Origin: Budorcas taxicolor
Taxonomy: Eukaryota; Chordata; Mammalia; Artiodactyla; Bovidae
Assembly: GCF_023091745.1 (NCBI RefSeq)
Contig: NC_068930.1
Coordinates: 9,942,262 to 10,006,261 of the forward strand
Length of the DNA stretch: 64,000 nt
Direction of reading: 5' to 3'
In this document: positions 1 to 11,760 of the stretch, in pieces
Layout: each line of letters begins with the position of its first letter
How positions within the stretch are numbered: the first letter of the stretch is position 1
The notes under the pieces: generated by a model
Seen by the model: the letters and a program-made list of their open reading frames with translations, nothing else
Told to the model about the DNA's origin: nothing
The model's database searches: none
Program-made: the position numbers and the translations under genes

Positions 1-170
1 TCCTGATGACCTAGAGGGGTGGGGCGATGGTTGGGCTAGGAGGGAGGCTCAAGAAGGAGGTGATATATGTATACACATACACACACACACACTTACGGCT
101 GATTTGTGCTGTTGAATGGCAGAAACCAACACAACAGTGTCAAGCAACTATCTTCCAATTAAAAATAATA
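1..170 (+). mobile_element. L1 3' end fragment
   Basis: GGGAGGCTCAAGAAGGAGG, a TATATGTATACACATA stretch and GGCAGAAACCAACACAACA, followed by CAATTAAAAATAATAA, match the ruminant L1 3' UTR and A-rich tail. A short CA repeat (about 71-92) has expanded inside it. It is truncated by the window edge. Confidence 0.7.
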
Positions 171-1332
171 ATGAAAAGATGGCATTGAATTTGAAATCAG
201 AAAACCAGCTGCTGGGTTGGAGTTTGACACTTCTGTTTACCAGTTGTTTGATAATACAAGTCATTTAGTCTTTAAAAAAAAGAAAAAAACTATGAAAGAC
301 CCTATCCACTTCACAGAAGAGCTCAAAGATTCACAATGGAAAGTCCTTTGTGAACCATTTGGCATGTTGCCAGTATGAGCTACTTTTATTTATTAATAGT
401 AATTGTTATACATTTATCAAGACTTCCCTTTTCTTTAGCGACTTTACCTAAAATACAGAAAGGTACAGTGTGGCCACAGCTTTCCAAGGGAGCCCATGCC
501 TAAAAGCCATTTATTAATTACACGGAAAGAAAGGTGGTTTTGTTATTTCCCCTCTTATTTTTTCAGTCTTCATTCCTTTGGAATGAGAGAAACACCCAGG
601 GAGAAAGGACCTTTTATTTTCGGTAGAATGTAGAAAAGTTCCAAAGTATTTTAGAACCTAGCCCATTAAATGGAGAAGAATAAAGCCAGCCCCACAGAGC
701 CATCACAGAGGGACTGATGAAAGGGCTGTCGTCGGCCGGCAGGTCCTCGGCAGCAGGGTTCTGTGAGGAAACCAAGCAAGCATGACTGCTTCTGAAGCTC
801 TTCAAGGCAGATTTTGGTATTGTTTTCCTATCCAGGAGAAAAATTACAGAATTTCTTTTATGTGAGCAAGAACATGGTTGTGGGTGTGTGCTTTCAAGGG
901 GTATAAATTAACACCACACTAGCTTGGACAGCTTTTTCACATCTCTGACACTAAAATGGCATATCTCTCTTTTCAGTTTTCAGGGCAGCTCTGAGACTCA
1001 GTAGTCCCCAAATTTAGAGAACTTTCATTTGCAAAGTATGATGAAATAATTTATCAGTTTCTCTACCAATGACAGAAAGTCTGGGTTCAGGTTCCTGCTC
1101 TGGGTGAGTTATTGGCCTCAGTCAGGCCTTGCTGGTGGCTGATGGGTGCTCACTCGTGGCCCCTGGCAGGTGCAGACTATTTAGCAAATGGCAGCACTTC
1201 TTACTGGCTCTTGTTAATTGCGGTGTATTTGCTATAAAGTGAAATTAATTTATTAGAAATAATCAGAGTGCTATTTTTTATTTTCAAAATCTCTAACAAC
1301 ATTAGGCTATTTTTTAAAAAATTAGAAAAGAA

Positions 1333-1548
1333 GGTTGCATGCATGCTCAGTTGGGTCTGACTCTCCGTGACACCATGGACTATAGCCCTCCAGGCTCCTC
1401 TGTCTATGGGATTCTCCAGGTAAGAATACTGGAGTGGGTTGCCGTTTCCTCCTCCAGGGGATCATCCTGATTCAGTGACCAAATCCCAGTCTCTTGAGTC
1501 TCCTGCCTTGGCAAGCGGATTCTTTACTATTGCGCCACCCGGGAAGCC
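1333..1548 (-). mobile_element. Bov-tA SINE
   Basis: A full-length copy in antisense orientation, ending with the complement of GGCTTCCCGGGTGGCGC, the tRNA-Glu-like head. It is diverged relative to the youngest copies. Confidence 0.85.
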
Positions 1549-1899
1549 ACAAAATTGGAAAAGTGGCAGAATGCAATTATGATTTCAGACATTATAAACC
1601 TTTTCTAAGAATGATGTAAATCCGGTGCCATACTGCTGCTTTTGAAAAAACAGCTATTTTTAATTAAAATGATAATGCTTTTTACCAAAAAAAAAAAAAA
1701 AGCCATACAGAAAAATACAGAGAACTGAGCTACAAACCATCTCAGCCTGCCCCATCCCAGAAGTAGCTAGTGCTGACACTTGTTGAGTGGTGAGCATTTT
1801 TCCTCTGCCTGTGTACAGATGGGTAGAGATTAAGAGACAAAGAGAGGGAGAAAAAAAGATGGATAAACTTGACAGCATAAAAATGAAAACTTCTCCATG

Positions 1900-2520
1900 A
1901 CAACATACCATAAAGTTAAGAAATAAATGTCAAGGAAGGGAAAATATAGAAAGAGTTATTATAAAATCTAGATGAAAAAGACAACTTGATAGAAATATGG
2001 ACAAAAGACAGAGACATTTTACTGAAGAGGAAATACAAATGGCTGATAACCATCCAAAAATAATCCCCAGCCTCACTTATTATTAAAGAAATGCAGCGTA
2101 ACCAAGGAGATGCCAAGGAAGTTTGGTGACACTGCATGATGGCAGGGGTGGGGGAAGCAGACATACTTGTGCAATGCTGGTAGGACTAGGTATCGACACC
2201 ATTTGCGGGGAAAGCAATTGACATTCCCTCTCCAGTTTTATAATACCCTGACCCTTTGACCCAGTGATTTCCCTTCTATAAACTTACCTAACAGACAGAT
2301 GCACACAAGTTTGCAGAGAAACAGGGTCAGTGACAATAGTAAAAAATTAGAAATGCCCTTAAAATCCATTAGTAGGAAATTGATTATGAAGCTATAATCT
2401 GTCCATGGGATGGGATACTATAGAGCCACTAAACAGAATAAGATGGATGTCTGTTCTGACATGAAAAGTGTCCAAAGTGTATTCTTAATTTTAAAAGGTC
2501 AGATGTGAACCAGATTGTTC
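1900..2520 (+). mobile_element. Old L1 ORF2 3' fragment
   Basis: Phrases typical of L1 ORF2 (AAATGGCTGATAACCATC, GACCCAGTGATTTCCCTTCT, GGGATACTATAGAGCCACTAAA) occur in order. It is heavily mutated, with no open frame. Boundaries are approximate. Confidence 0.6.
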
Positions 2521-2865
2521 TTTCAGTCAATGACCAATTAAACACTACAATGTGCAGGACACAGTGTTAGGTCTGGGACTATGATGGGAGGTTCAGTTGT
2601 CAGAGGTCTTGCTCTCAAGAAGCAGCCTAGTGAGTGAGATAGACCTTAGTGAAGAATCACACAGGTGAATGTAAACATACCGACGTGAAGGCGCCATGAG
2701 GAGAGGTACCAGATGCTGCGAGAGCTCCGTGGGGCAGCCTGACCTGATGTGGGATCTGATAATGAGACACCCCAAAGGATGAGGAGAGGAGCCACCGTGG
2801 TTAGCACCCCGAGTGGGGGCAGAAGAGGAAGCTGAACCAAGAGGGGGGCAGGCCCAGGCTCTGAT

Positions 2866-2870
2866 CGTGT

Positions 2871-2926
<56 letters not shown>
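2866..2926. repeat. (GT)n microsatellite
   Basis: About 30 GT units with one TTT interruption near the start. Likely polymorphic. Confidence 0.95.
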
Positions 2927-2928
<2 letters not shown>

Positions 2929-3979
2929 GCACATCATAATTTCTGAAAAGATACCCAGGAAACTGTTGGTAGTGAGTAAGCTATTAAAAATCAGACTGGA
3001 AATGGGGAGAAGAGAGGGTGAGGCTTATAGACACGAAGGACAGGACATTTAAATTTGTAATTGTTTATTCTTTTCTACCACTTAGGATTTTTAAAAAATT
3101 ATATGCAGGTGCTACTCTTATAATTTAAAAATCTAGTTAAGTTTTAAGAAGACACACACAACCAAAAGAAAAAAAACTAAGGCCCCAACATGTCTATTTT
3201 GGTGCTAACTCTTAAACAACGAGTAGGGCCTGTTCTTCCCAGCCTTTTGGGGGAGCTAAAATTGACAACTGGAGAGCTGCCACAGAACCTTTCTCTGACT
3301 ATTAAAAGAAACTGGCTCAGTCCGAGGCTCTCAGAAATCAGTTTTTGAATGCCCTCTGCACCCAGTCACTCCTTGCATCTACTTTCCTGCAGGGATTCCC
3401 AGCTCCATGTCTTTTTTCAGCCAAAGCCCTCCAGCGGCCTCCACACATACCCTGTGTGGCCATGGAAGGCCTCCCTACTGGGCAGAGATGGGAGAGGAAA
3501 GGAAGCGGCACCCTTGGACTGCAACATGACCCTGTCTTGCCCAAGGATGACAGCCCAAAGCTGAAGCAGGGGATGGCCAGCTCTGGCAGAGCAGAGAGAG
3601 AAAGCTATGCACTTTCACAGCTGGTCAGTTATAAAAGCAGCAGCAAGCTCACACTTCATGGTGACAAGTGGGCTTGAGCTTCTGTTGAATTAAGGCACAA
3701 ATCTGAATCAAAGCATAAACGGAGACACTTGATAGAAGGCACTGTAACGTCTGCTCCATCCACTGTCCGCTGCCTGACCCCTCCAGGTGTCCCTCTTCCA
3801 TGAGTGCTCAGAATTCCGGATGCTGGCAGTTCACTTTTCTGCCAGCCAGTCTATTCAGTTCTGGGCTGAGTCTACTCTTTAGCAACTATTCTCTGACTCT
3901 TCATAGTTCTTCATTATGTTGACTTGAAAATCACCTTTCTGTGACTTCTGCCCTCTTGATGACCAGGTGTTAGATGAGC

Positions 3980-4160
3980 AAAACATGCAATTTGAAATCC
4001 CAGGCCTTAGTTTGAACCCCTGTTCTGTCATCAGCCAACTCTGTGACTTTCAGACAGCCGTTTATTCTCCTCAAGACTTCCTTTTCCCATCCTTAAATTA
4101 GGCAGTCAGCATTACTCTCACTAGTCATTTTGAGATTAAGTGGAGCCAGTGTACCTCGGT
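3980..4160 (-). mobile_element. MIR SINE fragment
   Basis: The sequence resembles MIR in antisense: CTGTGACTTTCAGACAGCC, then a pyrimidine-rich stretch and a TTAAATTAGGCAGT core. Diverged; boundaries approximate. Confidence 0.5.
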
Positions 4161-5549
4161 GTTAGTTCCCTCAGGCCCTCCCTGTCCCAGCCCCAGCTGC
4201 ACTGAGAGATCCCGGCAATTACTGTTTTCCTCTCCGCGAGAGTTCTCATCTCCAGGGTAAAGAGATCCGGCTTAAGCCCACAAACGTACTTTGAGCTACT
4301 TGAGTGCTCTTCACTTTGCTGTGGGAGAGATTTCCCTCTGAGTCATGGATTCCCCTAATTATTATCAAAAGGAGAAAAGAAGAAATCTCTCTCCCTCCTC
4401 CACAGGAATTAGAGTTCCACACTCAGAATGAACCCAGTTCATTTTAAGTTGAATATTCATCTGATGGGGTCTGCCTGCATAAATAGACACATCCTTTTTA
4501 CTAGTCATCAAGTTTTCTCTTCAAAAACTATCACACATTTTCCAAATCCACGGGGACAGGCCCAGTTAGATAAGAGTCTGCCAGCCCTGGCTCTGGCTGT
4601 GTCTATAGACAGCTGGATTGGAGCTGAGGAACCGGCAGTTTCCCCAGAAACACACAGGAGGACCGCAGCGCAACAGCTGCTCTGTACCTTGCCAGGGCTT
4701 GAGGCAGTTAGTCCATATGGGACATTGTAAAGATGTTTTTGTTTTTAACCCAGGACGACATGCTAGAAGCTGAAAAGATTTAAGAATATTAAATATTCCT
4801 CCTCAGGCTCAAGATGGCAGTTGATAAACACGTAACCATAAGATATCAAAAACATCAAAGGATAGGAGGAGAGGTGCAAGCCCCGGGGTGCTTAATAAAA
4901 TACGAGGAAGACAGAGCGTAGTCAAGCCGCAAATCCCCAGCAGGGGCAGTACCCGGGCGTCTGTATAACGCCAGAGTGGCAGGCAGGACTCCGGTAACTC
5001 TGTTCACTCTAACCTTTGTCCTTACACGCTCCAGATGTATGTAACAGGGGTATTTATATTATCTTAGCAAACAAAGTGTTGCTCCAGAATTGTGAACAGC
5101 GGCTTAGTTTGGAAAGCTTGGGTGATCTAATCACGAGCTCTGTCTACTTCCTCTGTGCTCGCTCCCTCAGGAGGCTTCCTGCCTGGTGTGGTACCGTGCT
5201 TATCAAACTGTGTGACCCCCACATTCATGCTCCAAGGAGGGTCTTTGGGGGGCGGCTGGATGGAAGCAACTGGGTGGGCTTGCAGACCCTCTCCACCTGC
5301 TTCAGCGAAAACAGCTCCACTCTTACCTGCCTTGTATATTACAAAACCATGGACAAGTCTGTTTGGACTAAAAGGCATTCTTTTGCTTTAAAATCAGAAA
5401 CTTGAAAAGCAGTGGCATCATGATATTTGAATCCTTTTGAAAGTTGCTTTTCTACTCAATGATGTGTTTTTGAAATATAACCATGTTATAACCACATAGA
5501 TAGAGTTCAATCGTTGTATGAATAAACCACATAATATTTATTCCACTGC

Positions 5550-5942
5550 TGAGAGTTGGACTGTGAAGAAGGCTGAGCGCCGAAGAATTGATGCTTTTGA
5601 ACTGTGGTGTTGGAGAAGACTCTTGAGAGTTCCTTGGACTGCAAGGAGATCAGCCCTGGGATTTCTTTGGAAGGAATGATGCTAAAGCTGAAACTCCAGT
5701 AGTTTGGCCACCTCATGCGAAGAGTTGACTCATTGGAAAAGACTCTGATGCTGGGAGGGATTGGGGGCAGGAGGAGAAGGGGACGACAGAGGCTGAGATG
5801 GCTGGATGGCATCACTGACTCGATGGACGTGAATCTGAGTGAACTCCGGGAGTTGGTGATGGACAGGGAGGCCTGGCGTGCTGCGATTCATGGGGTCGCC
5901 AAGAGTCGGACACGACTGAGTGACTGAACTAAACTGAACTGA
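5550..5942 (+). mobile_element. BovB (RTE) 3' end / ART2-type element
   Basis: Contains GAAGAATTGATGCTTTTGAA, GGAGAAGACTCTTGAGAGT, GATGGACAGGGAGGCCTGG and a final GACTGAACTAAACTGAACTGA tail. The segment between GGAGATCAGCC and GCTGAAACTCCAGT is shortened relative to the copy at 25485-25550, so it carries an internal deletion. Confidence 0.85.
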
Positions 5943-8039
5943 TGGGTATTTAGATGGTTCCCCATTCTTCACCATCTCAAAATATTTCTTCAGTGGAGTT
6001 GAGGGCATTTTCTGTATAGGCACTGATGGACGGTGCCCTCTAAGCTAGACCAGAAGGGAAGGGACAGTGGGTGGATAGTGAGATGTGGAGAGTGGACAGA
6101 GGATGAGAAGCCGCACAGATGTGATCAAGTCAGGATGCCCCAACAGTCAACCAGGTTATGTGAACTGTGGGGTCCAGAGGTAGTGCAGATCGTGGGGGAC
6201 TGGGTGGCCGAGGATGGGGAGGAGAATGAGCCTGTCAAGCCCCAGAGGCCAAGGTGTTAGCTGGGCCACTCACTGGCTGTTTTAGTTTGCTCTGTCAGCT
6301 CCGCCCTGAACCCCTCTCTGTGCCCACTAAGCACCATGTCTGTGGGCTGCCTTGCCCTCTGCCTGGGGGTCATGCAGCCTTGACCTTGGAAGAAGAGAGC
6401 ACAGTGCAGGTGGGCTTCACCCCTCTACCGAAGGCCATGGCTGCCTCCCCTATAACTCATCGTTCCAGTTCCAGCAAATGCTCCCTCCCGTGCTTTCCCT
6501 CTGATGGTAAAACAGCCTGTTTGGGGTCCTCTACTCTCTTCCTTAGGTTTCCTCCATGCGAAGGGTCATTTTATTGACTTCTGTACTTTATTCATCTGTT
6601 AAACTGAACTATCCCTTTCTTGCCCAATGACTGCAGACCAATCTTATGGAGCTTCCTGAAAATGATGATGGGAGGAAGGGTGGAGAGGAAGGTAGTGAGC
6701 CAGAACCCTGGAGAGGGGCAGTGTCTGAGTTTAGGTCAAATCAAACTACCCCACATTTTTGTTGTTCATCTGTAAGTGCACTTAAAACCAAAAGCTCTAC
6801 CTAATTTTTGTGTGAATTCCTAGTGTTTGAGTAATATGTGGCATGCAAAAAGCATTTTATAATTAAGATAAGTTGAATTGAATAGCACTGAATTAAATTA
6901 AGCTGAATTGTTCTGAATAAATGAGATACTAATGTGGCACATTTTAAACATCACGGGTTCCCTTCTCCACTGCCCTCGCCCCCTACTCCAGCATATGGCG
7001 TTTAAAAGCTTCATGAACATCAAATAACAAATTAGATCAGACACTGAGTTTCTGAAGTAAATAATGAATACTAGATGTTCACTTATGTTAGCATCTTATA
7101 CAGGAAAACATTGACGTTATGAAGATTTTGTGATACATTCAGACCCCTGGTAAGATTTCAGGATCCACTTTCTTGATACTGTGAACATTTTTGCTCATGG
7201 AAAACTTTGCATCCTGTCTCCAAGACAAAAAGCAACCTAGTTCTCAGAACATGTTAATTATTCATTTGAAAGTAATTTTGATAGACTCACATCTTTTGCA
7301 TTGACTTGAATTATAAGACTGAGTAGAAACAAAATATGAAATCTTTTTGAATTCGAATATGAGCTTTGGTCAATCAGAGTTAAATTAAATCTCTTTTGAC
7401 ATCAGAAGCTGCTCTCCTCACCCTCTGGATTACAGAGATAGTAAATGCAGGGAAAAGACAAAGTAAACATGATCTATTAATATTTGCATTGCAGGCAGGG
7501 CAAGCTTTTTCTCTTGTTCTTTTTATTTCCTGAGCACTGAACATTTGATTCCTCACTCTGTCCCTGTGGCTCCAATTTGAAAAGCATTACCAGTCAGAAC
7601 TTCAGGCCAACTTGAGGATAGTGACTAATTATGGTTTGCCAAAAATCACACTTTCAGTTTATTTACATCCTGTAATTTTAAAAGTCATTTTAAAACAAAA
7701 GCTATTGTTAGTATTTACAAATATGAAATTCTGATTCTTCTAACACAGCGATAAAAGTTATTACCAAGAATCCTGATTTGGAGTAGGCTCATCATAAGAA
7801 GTCTAGGTCTACTAACTCAGTAGGTTTTAACATATGGCAAATGAGATGACAGTCTAGAGTCTACCCTGATTATCATCTCAGAAATGCATTTAGCTGGTAG
7901 TCAGAGGAGCAAGTCTCTCTGGCTTTGCTGTCTCACTGCTGTCTCTGAACTAGAAGATTCTAGTGCTCCGGCTTTATGTAATCTGAAATTTAGGCTGTAC
8001 CTTAATGCTCTTTCATTTGTGATATCAATTTGAATATTT

Positions 8040-8160
8040 TTGACAATTTGTATTATCCTCATTTTATAGATGAAAAAATTGAGGTTGCTGAGTGGGTAAT
8101 TTGCCCAAGATATTTCACAGCTAATAAAGCATGGAGATGAGACTCAGGCCTTGATGCTCG
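8040..8160 (+). mobile_element. MIR SINE fragment
   Basis: CCTCATTTTATAGATGAAAA, then ATTGAGGTTGCTGAG and TTTGCCCAAGATATTTCACA, follow the MIR core. Confidence 0.6.
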
Positions 8161-8383
8161 GCCTTCACATTCTCTGTTTCCACCGTGTCATGAATGCGGA
8201 CATCCCTCCCACCTGGTGCATGCCGCCCTGAGCACCCTGATTCCTCCAGCTTCCAGGAGCTAGGACTGATTCATGCGATTGTTTACCTGTTTGTTTGCTT
8301 AATGTCTTTTTTATTTGAAGGGATGCATTTTGTATTTTATTTGAAAGGATTTTATTACTTTATGCTCATAGTATCATGTGTGC

Positions 8384-8604
8384 ATGTGTGCTAAGTCACT
8401 TCAGTCTTGTCTGATTCTTTGCAACCCCATGGACTGTAGCCCTCCAGGTTCCTCCGTCCATGGGATTCTCCAGGCAAGAATACTGGAGTGGGCTGCCATG
8501 CCCTCCTCCAGGGGATCTTCCCGACCCAAGGATTGAACCCACGTCTCTCATGTCTCCTGCATTGGCAGGCGGGTTCTTTACCACTCGCGCCACCTGACAG
8601 CCCC
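8384..8604 (-). mobile_element. Bov-tA SINE
   Basis: A full-length antisense copy from GCTAAGTCACTTCAGTC to CACTCGCGCCACCTGACAG. Confidence 0.9.
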
Positions 8605-9208
8605 GTAATATCATCAAGTGGTTCTTTTCCATTAGAGAATTTTTAAATGGGCTTCATTTTCAAGGAACTGAGGTGTTTACTGTGCTTGGGCAATTCCCGT
8701 GGGCCGGTTCGCTGAGGATATAGTCAAATGGGCTTGGCAGGCCAAGCATGGGGATGGGGTCAGGGTTTCAGTGGGTGAGGCTGCTGACACTGGGGGTAAG
8801 TCCCCTTCTCTGGGCTGGCCAGTGGGGAGGGGGCTGTGCTTGCCCAGTTCTTCTGCAGCACTGGCACTTTTTAATTCATCTCCTTCCTTCTGGAAACCCT
8901 CCCCCTTCTTCTACCAATAATGCACTCATGGAAGGATAGACCTTTAAATGATTTACTTAGAAATAAGTCCTGGCCACAGCATCAAACCGTCTGGACTCAG
9001 TGTCCAGGGCCTGGTACATTCTCTCTCCACTGCATGATGCTTGTAAAACCCAACTCTCCCCAGAGTTGATTGTGCATCCACATAAATTATATTGTTTAGG
9101 TTGTTGGAAGTTTCCTTGGCCTTCTGCTTATCGCTGCAAGAACAGTTTGTTCCCTGCTGCTGCTGCCAAGTGTGTAAGCAAACGTGTTTCTTCTTTTCGT
9201 GACCACAG

Positions 9209-9314
9209 GCGCATCTCATCATTCTGAGAGGAAGCCCCTCTCGAGAGGAGGCAGCCACGTCCGCACACTCCATCGCCTGTGCCGCTGTCGCGTCTGGGAG
9301 GCCTGAGCACCATG
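9209..9314 (+). CDS. TTC23: TTC23 internal coding exon (first one in this window)
   Basis: This 106-base exon encodes 35 residues beginning AHLIILRGSPSREEAA and ending ASGRPEHH, plus the first base (G) of an Asp codon completed by the next exon. It is preceded by a pyrimidine-rich tract and CAG and followed by a GTGAGA donor. The protein matches the region of TTC23 just after the middle of the roughly 447-residue mammalian protein. TTC23 is a tetratricopeptide-repeat protein that has been placed with IQCE at the EvC zone of the primary cilium, where it supports Hedgehog signalling. The exon is too short for an isolated ORF call and is identified by homology, splice borders and phase. The preceding exon was not found in bases 1-9200, so it must lie to the left of the window. 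Confidence 0.9.
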
Positions 9315-11059
9315 GTGAGAGCAAGTGTGAGCCTTCCCCGGGGGCAGAGCAGCCTGCTCCCTGCCTGGCCCGTGCGCATCGAGGTCGTGGGCTCGCTGCC
9401 TCTGGCATGGATGAACAGGCAGAGGGAGCTGTGATAGTTGCTTCAGAGAGCCTTCTCGATTTGGTGCACCAGAGCCCTTTGATTTCTAGCCTTTTTCAGC
9501 CTTCTTCTAGACTTGTACTCTCAAACACAGCAAATCCAAATGTAGCTATCAGAGCCCCAGAGAGTTCATGCTGGGCTTACAGGGAAGCCTCCTGGGCTTT
9601 CAAAGGTGATCTATTTTTAAAGATTGTTGTGGATTTACTGTGGCAACAGATCTGGCCTGTTGAAATGCCAGCCTTCAGACTCTCCCAGGGCTGAGCTTTC
9701 AATCAGCATAAACTTACACGTCTTCAGGATTCCAAAAGGAAGTTGCCACTTATGACTCATAAGTTTTTCTTAGCCCCACATAATAGGTAGAGCAGTGAGC
9801 TTGGGAGTTTTTTAATCTTCCATCCCAGGCTCTGAGCATACAGTATGCCTCTATTGATGGAGAACATGCTATCCTAATGACTTTTTCTTGTTGTTGGCCA
9901 GAATATTCAGAAGCAGAGTATGACTCATAAAGAAGGTATATTCCAAGGTGTCAGATAAAAATACTTATCCATTATTGGAAAATAAGGTCCAGTGTGGCAT
10001 CAAGCTGAAAGTCAACATTTGGAAGGCTTGCGGCTGAGGTTCGGGGAGCAGGCGCTGGGCTCAGATGAGAAGGCTGGTGGAGGGGGAGACGAAGGGGGCA
10101 CCTTGGGAGCAGACTGGTCTGCAGAGGTCTCTGGGCCAGGCAGGGGCTCCTGTCCTGGGAAGAGCTGGGGAAGGGGGTCTGTCTGTCCATCCCCCTTAAT
10201 GATCCCTCATTCTGGTCTCCGGGAGCTTTGTGCACCTTTTCAGAGCCAGATGATAGGGAAAGGAGATGCCCTTTCTCATTCTAACTCCCTAGAGCACTCC
10301 ACACCTCAACCGACTTCCAAACCTGCAGAAAGCCAACATTTTCTCCAACCTGTTGGTGGCTAACATTCCTTTAATAGGTAAGAGAACCTTCCATGCCACA
10401 AGTATTAATAGGATACTTAAAATGCCAACAGGATGGAAACCCCTAGATTAGCAGAAGTCCCAACCTACATGTCCATGGGGACCAGGTAAGCAATCCGAGT
10501 GAAGCGGATGGCCCTTAGAAACCAGCAGCAGCACACTTATGATTGGCAGCTGACCCTCAGCTGTAATCTGAGAGATGCAATAGGGGTGGGGGAGGGCTGT
10601 GACAAGCTGAAGAAGCGCGTCCTCCGTCCAAAGTGAGCAGCTGCTGTTCCGCTCTGGCCCATCACTGTCATGTGGAAGGCAGGCTCATATCGGCATGTCT
10701 GCCTTTCCCAGAGAAGGCAGAAATCTGAAGTTTTATGTGAAATCAATGCATAGTTGATGGTAACTAAGTCAAACATGTTTCAGGCTCTGAAGGAGGCAAA
10801 CAAGTGTGGAGGGGTAGATCCCTAACTTCTGACCTGGGAGCATGAGATGTATTTTTTTCTAAGTTTTCCAGTCTAAATATGGCGTTGATATAGCCTCCCC
10901 TGTAAATTGAGAATGCTACTAATACCTACTAGATACAGATAATTAGATTTGTGAAAATTTAATGACCTCACTTAGCAATAATATGTATGTAGTACGTAAT
11001 TGTAGTAGTAATAATATGTATGTATGTAGTTTGTAGTGTCACGGTTCTAACCGAGTTAA

Positions 11060-11200
11060 CAAAGGTAACTTAACCACAGCTCTGTGAGGTTGATACGAGT
11101 CCCCAGGTCTCAGATGGAGAAACTGAGGCGTGGAGGTTTAGGTAATTTCCCAAGAGCCACAGCCAGGGCATGGTAGACTTGAACACAGCCTCTTGACCTC
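11060..11200 (+). mobile_element. MIR SINE fragment
   Basis: CTCAGATGGAGAAACTGAGG, GGTTTAGGTAATTTCCCAAG and a GGGCATGGTAGACTTGAAC end match MIR. Confidence 0.65.
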
Positions 11201-11614
11201 CCTGCCAGTGCTGCACATGCCTTTTCCCTCCTTCCCCGCTACCCCCGACTTACACCTGCCAAAGAGTGTGTGGCTCTGGGGAGGGAGAGGACGCGAGAAG
11301 AGCGAAGGCAGCCCAAGGAGGCCCACCCAAGAGCCCACACAGGTCTCAGCCCTGCTTCTCGGGTGGCTCAGACCACGTGGTGACCTGCACCAGGAAGCCG
11401 ACTTGCCTGTCAGTGTCTGAGATATCGGAGGAGGGTGAGCAGGGAAGGACAAGAAGCAAACTTGCCCAGGAGCAGGGAGTTGGACAGTCGCAGCTGGCTT
11501 TGCAGGTTAGGAAGGGGGTCGCTTCTGCCTGAGGCCTGGAGGAATGGCTGCTTGAAACACTGACCCACGGAGCCCCCAGGAGCCTGGGGCCAGCAGGAAT
11601 CTCAGCAGCATCAT

Positions 11615-11760
11615 ATTAACAATGATGACAGCGGTGGTAGCAAGCGTCATCGGATGCAGGCGCTGGCGCTGTCACCAACATGCCCGTCTCATCCTAACAA
11701 GCCTTGGAGGCAGGACACAACCTCCCATTTCACAAAGGAGGTAACCCAGACAGCTCTCTA
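11615..11760 (+). mobile_element. MIR SINE fragment
   Basis: GTCTCATCCTAACAAGCCTT, then CATTTCACAAAGGAGGTAAC, match the MIR core with many substitutions. Confidence 0.5.

Larger units (their letters stand above)
1..9208 (+). other. TTC23 intron (5' part outside the window)
   Basis: No coding exon was found here. Recognisable content: an L1 3' end (1-170), a Bov-tA SINE (1333-1548), an old L1 (about 1900-2520), a GT microsatellite (2866-2926), an antisense MIR (about 3980-4160), a BovB 3' end (5550-5942), a MIR (about 8040-8160) and a Bov-tA SINE (8384-8604). Bases 6600-8000 hold no repeat I can name and look like unique, AT-rich intronic sequence. The other gaps show nothing identifiable. 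Confidence 0.7.
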
